From Cadophora sp. MPI-SDFR-AT-0126 (taxonomy: Eukaryota > Ascomycota > Leotiomycetes > Helotiales > Ploettnerulaceae), in NCBI GenBank assembly GCA_020747065.1, contig JAGMVK010000003.1:1054001-1118000 (forward strand): 64,000 nt of DNA, written 5' to 3'. Made by a program: the position numbers and the translations under genes. The notes beneath the pieces were generated by a model. The model searched no databases. It was not told the DNA's origin and saw only the letters and a list, made by a program, of their open reading frames with translations. This document shows, in pieces, positions 60,085-64,000 of the stretch (positions within the stretch are counted from its first letter, which is position 1; each line of letters begins with the position of its first letter).

Positions 60085-60651
60085 AGGTTTCTTAAAGGAC
60101 TGTCCCTCTAGTATACTTACTAAAGAGGAATTCTAAGGCATCTACCGCCAATTCTTCCCCTTTAGCAACCTTTCTTTCTTTATAGACTACGTATTTAATA
60201 TCTTTAATAGTAATAAATTAAGTTCAATCGATTTCAAGAAGTTTATTTACGCTTTAAGCGTCATAAGTTAGGGAAAGATGAAAAATAAGCTTAACTAGGT
60301 ATTCTAACTCTATAATATTAATAAAGATAGTAAGATAAGCTATAAAGAGATATTAGCTATTATTAAGGTAATTTATAAGATGATATATTAAATATTAATC
60401 AGGTTACATACCTTTACCCTCTTATTATTTAGTAAGTAACTAAAGGGAGTACATTCTAATATAAGAAATAAGTCGGATTCGTGGTAAAGCTCCCAGTAAA
60501 CGAAGACACTCCCAAAAAGCGCGTTAAGAAGATCTTCCGTATAATAGACAAGAATAAAAACAGCAGCCTAGATATAAAAGAGTTTAAGGAAGGCAGTAAG
60601 CACAATGAGATAATTATATTAACACTATCACTTTACGACGGCCTCTTTTAA
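60085..60651 (+). pseudogene. Neuronal calcium sensor (NCS-1/frequenin) pseudogene, intron-containing
   Basis: Plus-strand relic of an EF-hand calcium sensor: GFLKDCPSSILTKEEF, YRQFFPFSNLSFFIDYVFNI, FNSNKLSSIDFKKFIYALSV, ISxGKMKNKLN, LYNINKDSKISYKEILAIIK and, after an AT-rich gap of about 90 bp, VVKLPVNEDTPKKRVKKIFR, IIDKNKNSSLDIKEFKEGSK and LSLYDGLF before TAA at 60649-60651. Calcium-binding Asp positions in the loops have become Asn (FNSNK, YNINKDS, DKNKNS). The gap sits where an intron is expected, so this is a genomic duplicate, not a retrocopy. The intact protein signals calcium at membranes; the N-terminal exon is not readable. Confidence 0.88.
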
Positions 60652-63600
60652 TTTCTTTCTTCTCTCTTTATTATTGTGCCTTCGTACTTGCGCTTATTGT
60701 ATTATAGATAGATAAACGGGATTACGTAATAAAAATAAATAGGAAAAGAGCTTTTAAATTTTAATTCTTATTTCTTTTGCTAAAGAGAATTTTGCCTTTA
60801 AATTATATAAAATTTAAACGTATAAGCTAAGCTTTGTCCTCTTTAAAACTGTTCATAACATCTCTAGCCTTAACTCGGTGCTATGCCTCTAACCTAAGTC
60901 CGTAGCTATTCGAACTAAGTTAGAGAAGTGGTAAGGTATAATCGCTACCTAGTTCATCGACTCGTTCGGCGGCTTAACTGGCTATTTAGGCTACTGGGCT
61001 GGCTTGTTCGGTACCTTTGTTGGCTTTGGGGCGACCAGAAGTCAAAAACTCTAGGGTTTTATAATCCGAGGCCCAATTGCCGTTTAGCCAGTCGATTTTT
61101 ATGTTAATATGCCTTGTGAATCGCCAAAGGTTAAGGCAAAAAAGAAAAAGATTAAAGTGGTTAATTCCTCGGAGTTTCTATAGGTTTCTATGAGCTTTTA
61201 TAACACAATACTACTATCTACTAAATTTGTTAACTAAAACCATAAAATATTAACTTCAAACATCTAAATCAAAGTACTAATAAGAGCAAAATGTACGATA
61301 TAACGCGCTGTTAATCGAGTAGGGGATAGCCAATTATTTAATCTTAACTTTATTAACGTAATACCATTTACCGCCACTATATGCGCCCGTAGTATATAAT
61401 ACTAAAGCTAAGAATGGGGCTAGTTAACTTCCATTAACTATCATTTACTTTGTACAACTACGATACCTAGTAGTATCAAAACCTAAGCTAATCCAAAACA
61501 TATCGAAAGTAAGTTGCAAAGTGACCAAGAACTCCACTAATAACCTACTAATAATTAAACAGCTAATATCGCATCTAGTGCTAAGTTTGGTTAGTCGTGC
61601 TAAAATAACTTAAAACGAGAGTATTTAAAAAAGATATCCCAGAGTCTATATCTTCCTTTACTAACTCATTATCGCCGTTATAATCTTTTATTACGCGATT
61701 ACAATTTTATATTACGACCCTACCCTTGTATTAATTATACCTAAAGCAGTTACCCCACGAACTTTATTTAGCAATGCAAATTCAATAACATCGCATATCT
61801 ATAAGATTAATATATATAATAATCTTAGTACTATATTAATTATAAGCTCTCCCCTTATTTCTTTACCCCCTTTTATATTACTTAATAGATTAAAAGAGTA
61901 TACTAATAGTCCCGAATATAGGTAATAATACCTTATAACATGCTTTACCCTACCATAATAATCTTTTTCCTCTTCTTTATCTTCTTCTTATTTAGTATAT
62001 TTAAATTTAATTCCTTATATATAAAAGACATTAACCTTGTTAACGGCTACTTATACTTTATTATTATGGGACTGATCTTCGTTAATTAATAAAATAATTT
62101 AGTGAGCCTGCAAGCCTTTATACCGATTTATATTTAGAGTATTATTATGCTTTTACTAAGTAAGTATTAGCTCTTTAAGACGTTTTCCTTAGAAATATAC
62201 TACAGATATAAGCAAGCGATAAGGTTATAAAAAGAGGCGATATAGAAAGTAATAAATTATTAAGAAGAGATAATAGGCGATATTAAGGCTAAAGAAGAAG
62301 TTATAGAAAAAGGGGGTGTAAAAGAAAGAATTAACAAGGAAACGCTATTAAGAAGAGATAAAGGGAAGATAAGATAAGATGCTTAACGTCTTACTAAAGG
62401 GTGAATTCGAACCAGGTAGCTAGATTTATATAAAGGCTTAAAGTAATCTTTAAATATTAATTCTCTAATTGAAATACCTCGTATAGTAGCGAGGTCTTAA
62501 AACTATAAAAGGCGAGGGTAATCTTTTAATAGTCGCTTTAGATAAGGAAGTATATAACTAGATCAGGATCTTAATAAAAACAAACGTGGTGATGGCTTTA
62601 TATAAGGGTTTCCTATAATATAAAGTTATTAGACTCTATACTTATAAACTTTAGTATAATATTAACACGAGAAATAAAGAAGAATTAGCTCCGCTTTATA
62701 ATGACAATTAGTACCTTAGGGTATAACTAGGTAAGGGTATATAGCCACAAATATCAAGAAGTAGAGCCCGCTTAAAAAAGTTATTTATAAAATTAATAAT
62801 ACTTAATTTGCCTTTTACTATATTTTCTCTTTTATAAAACTGCTAATTATTTATTTATTTATAATTAGTCTACTTATTATTTATTATTCCTTCCCTTCTT
62901 ATTCTTGCTATTTTTTAGGGCAGAGCTAATTACGAAAGTATAATTCTGAAATTAAGAGCAGAGATTTGTAGATAGTTAAAAGCTTATATATTTGATAAGG
63001 AGGTAGGTGGATCTTTAATAAATACTAGGGTCGTGGTTCAATGAAATCCGTGGTTATTTTATTAGCTAGCGGCCATAGCCGAAATAGGATGAGATCCCTA
63101 TTTCAAAGACAAAATTGTAAAATCCTTGAAAAATAATCTTAGTTAGCTGTTTAATCGCTTAATCTCTGCCGCCACTAATACGGTATACGGACTCGCATAG
63201 AAATGAGAACTTTTGGAATAGCTTCAGTATTATTATCTCTCTAATATTTTTAATTATCTAGCCTTGTTATATCTCTAGTAGGCTTCTTAGGCACTACGCG
63301 CTTTTAAAGATCCCGTACAAAAGCACTCTTACCTTTAATTAATTCCATAAACGAAGTGTGCTTTAAGATTATTCTTATGTTAATAGCTATATAAAGGAAA
63401 ATTAACTTTTTTAACTTATTAATATTAGTTTTTAAATCTGGAGTCGAACTATTTAAATACGTGTACCGTGTAAGTTTAGTGATTTCTTAGACCTTAAGCG
63501 TATTAAAGCGGAGCGTGTTTAGCGTTTAGTATAGCTTAAATAAAACTAATATCTTTAGATTATTAGCTCCTTATTTTTCCGCTAAGATATATAAGAAAGT

Positions 63601-64000
63601 ATAAGTAAGAAGAACCTTACTATTACTCTTAATTAAACTATTATTTATTAAGGACTTACAAATATAAAGGTTAGATCAAGATTCGATGAGAGGATATTTA
63701 AGAGAATTAAACATATCAAATATAAATATCGGTAGCTTTAAACTAAACCTATATAAGCTAAGCGAGCTATTCTTAGATTTCTTCCTTTTCTTTAATCAAA
63801 CTTTAAATAACTATTTATCCTCGGGCTTTAGTATAGAAGTACGGGGTATGGGAGGGGCTATAGAAGAACAGGGCGTGAAAGAAGATCCCCATCTATTAAG
63901 CACTTAAGGCTCTTATAATAACGATTTTGCCTTCATAACCGCTTAAGCTGTAGAGCCCTTCAAGATTGAATAATCTCTTATATAGGCGAATTAAGTAAAT
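60652..64000. other. AT-rich decayed region with short normal patches
   Basis: No gene recognised. A normal-composition patch at about 60.93-61.13 kb and another at about 63.02-63.15 kb interrupt RIP-type sequence. Plus-strand text near 62.55-62.75 kb (NVVMALYKGFL; NTRNKEELAPLYNDN) resembles a protein fragment but has no known motif. The open frame at 63686-63907 is hydrophobic and unconvincing. Confidence 0.35.

Noticed and set aside
63686..63907. Open frame of 73 codons near the right edge
   Set aside because: Leu/Phe/Asn-rich text without motif in AT-rich DNA; likely chance.

Overview
The window looks like a repeat-rich, accessory or subtelomeric piece of a filamentous ascomycete (Pezizomycotina) genome that has been heavily hit by repeat-induced point mutation (RIP). 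Most of it is very AT-rich and full of TpA. Recognisable proteins are broken almost only by TAA/TAG where CAA, CAG or TGG is expected, with D to N, E to K, H to Y and C to Y changes. Paired repeat ends differ only by transitions. No prokaryotic gene organisation, CRISPR array, rRNA or tRNA was seen. The species was not identified.

Left part (1-15.2 kb): a minus-strand coiled-coil relic; a retrotransposon 5' end (LTR plus gag zinc knuckle); a complete dead piggyBac-like element (2482-4531); a complete dead Tc1/mariner element (5601-6901); a GC-richer block with a degenerate Myb/SANT-like gene (11.4-13.9 kb); and a FunK1-type fungal kinase fragment truncated at both ends (14.1-15.2 kb).

Centre (15.2-30.9 kb): a hAT transposon relic with an 11.9 kb Ty3/gypsy retrotransposon nested in its 5' side. 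Both gypsy LTRs are 176 bp. Gag-pol reads on the minus strand, an extra open frame lies antisense to it, and a further coiled-coil frame follows pol.

Unmutated island (about 31-34.6 kb): normal base composition, holding one mostly intact, unrecognised multi-exon gene on the minus strand.

Right part (34.6-64 kb): a graveyard of non-transposon genes, all RIP-damaged: a DUF3723-like gene with an upstream array of GAATATTC palindromes, a ferric reductase (FRE), a sirtuin, a MADS-like gene, a neuronal calcium sensor (NCS-1) copy and several unrecognised genes. DUF3723 and FRE genes are typical cargo of fungal Starship giant transposons, but no captain (DUF3435) gene was recognised, so a Starship origin is inference.

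Most striking: a 1,779 bp element (47260-49038) with about 42 bp terminal inverted repeats and a TA target-site duplication interrupts the sirtuin gene. Removing the element and one TA leaves an uninterrupted reading frame across the junction. Its only recognisable gene encodes a MYND zinc-finger protein, not a transposase.
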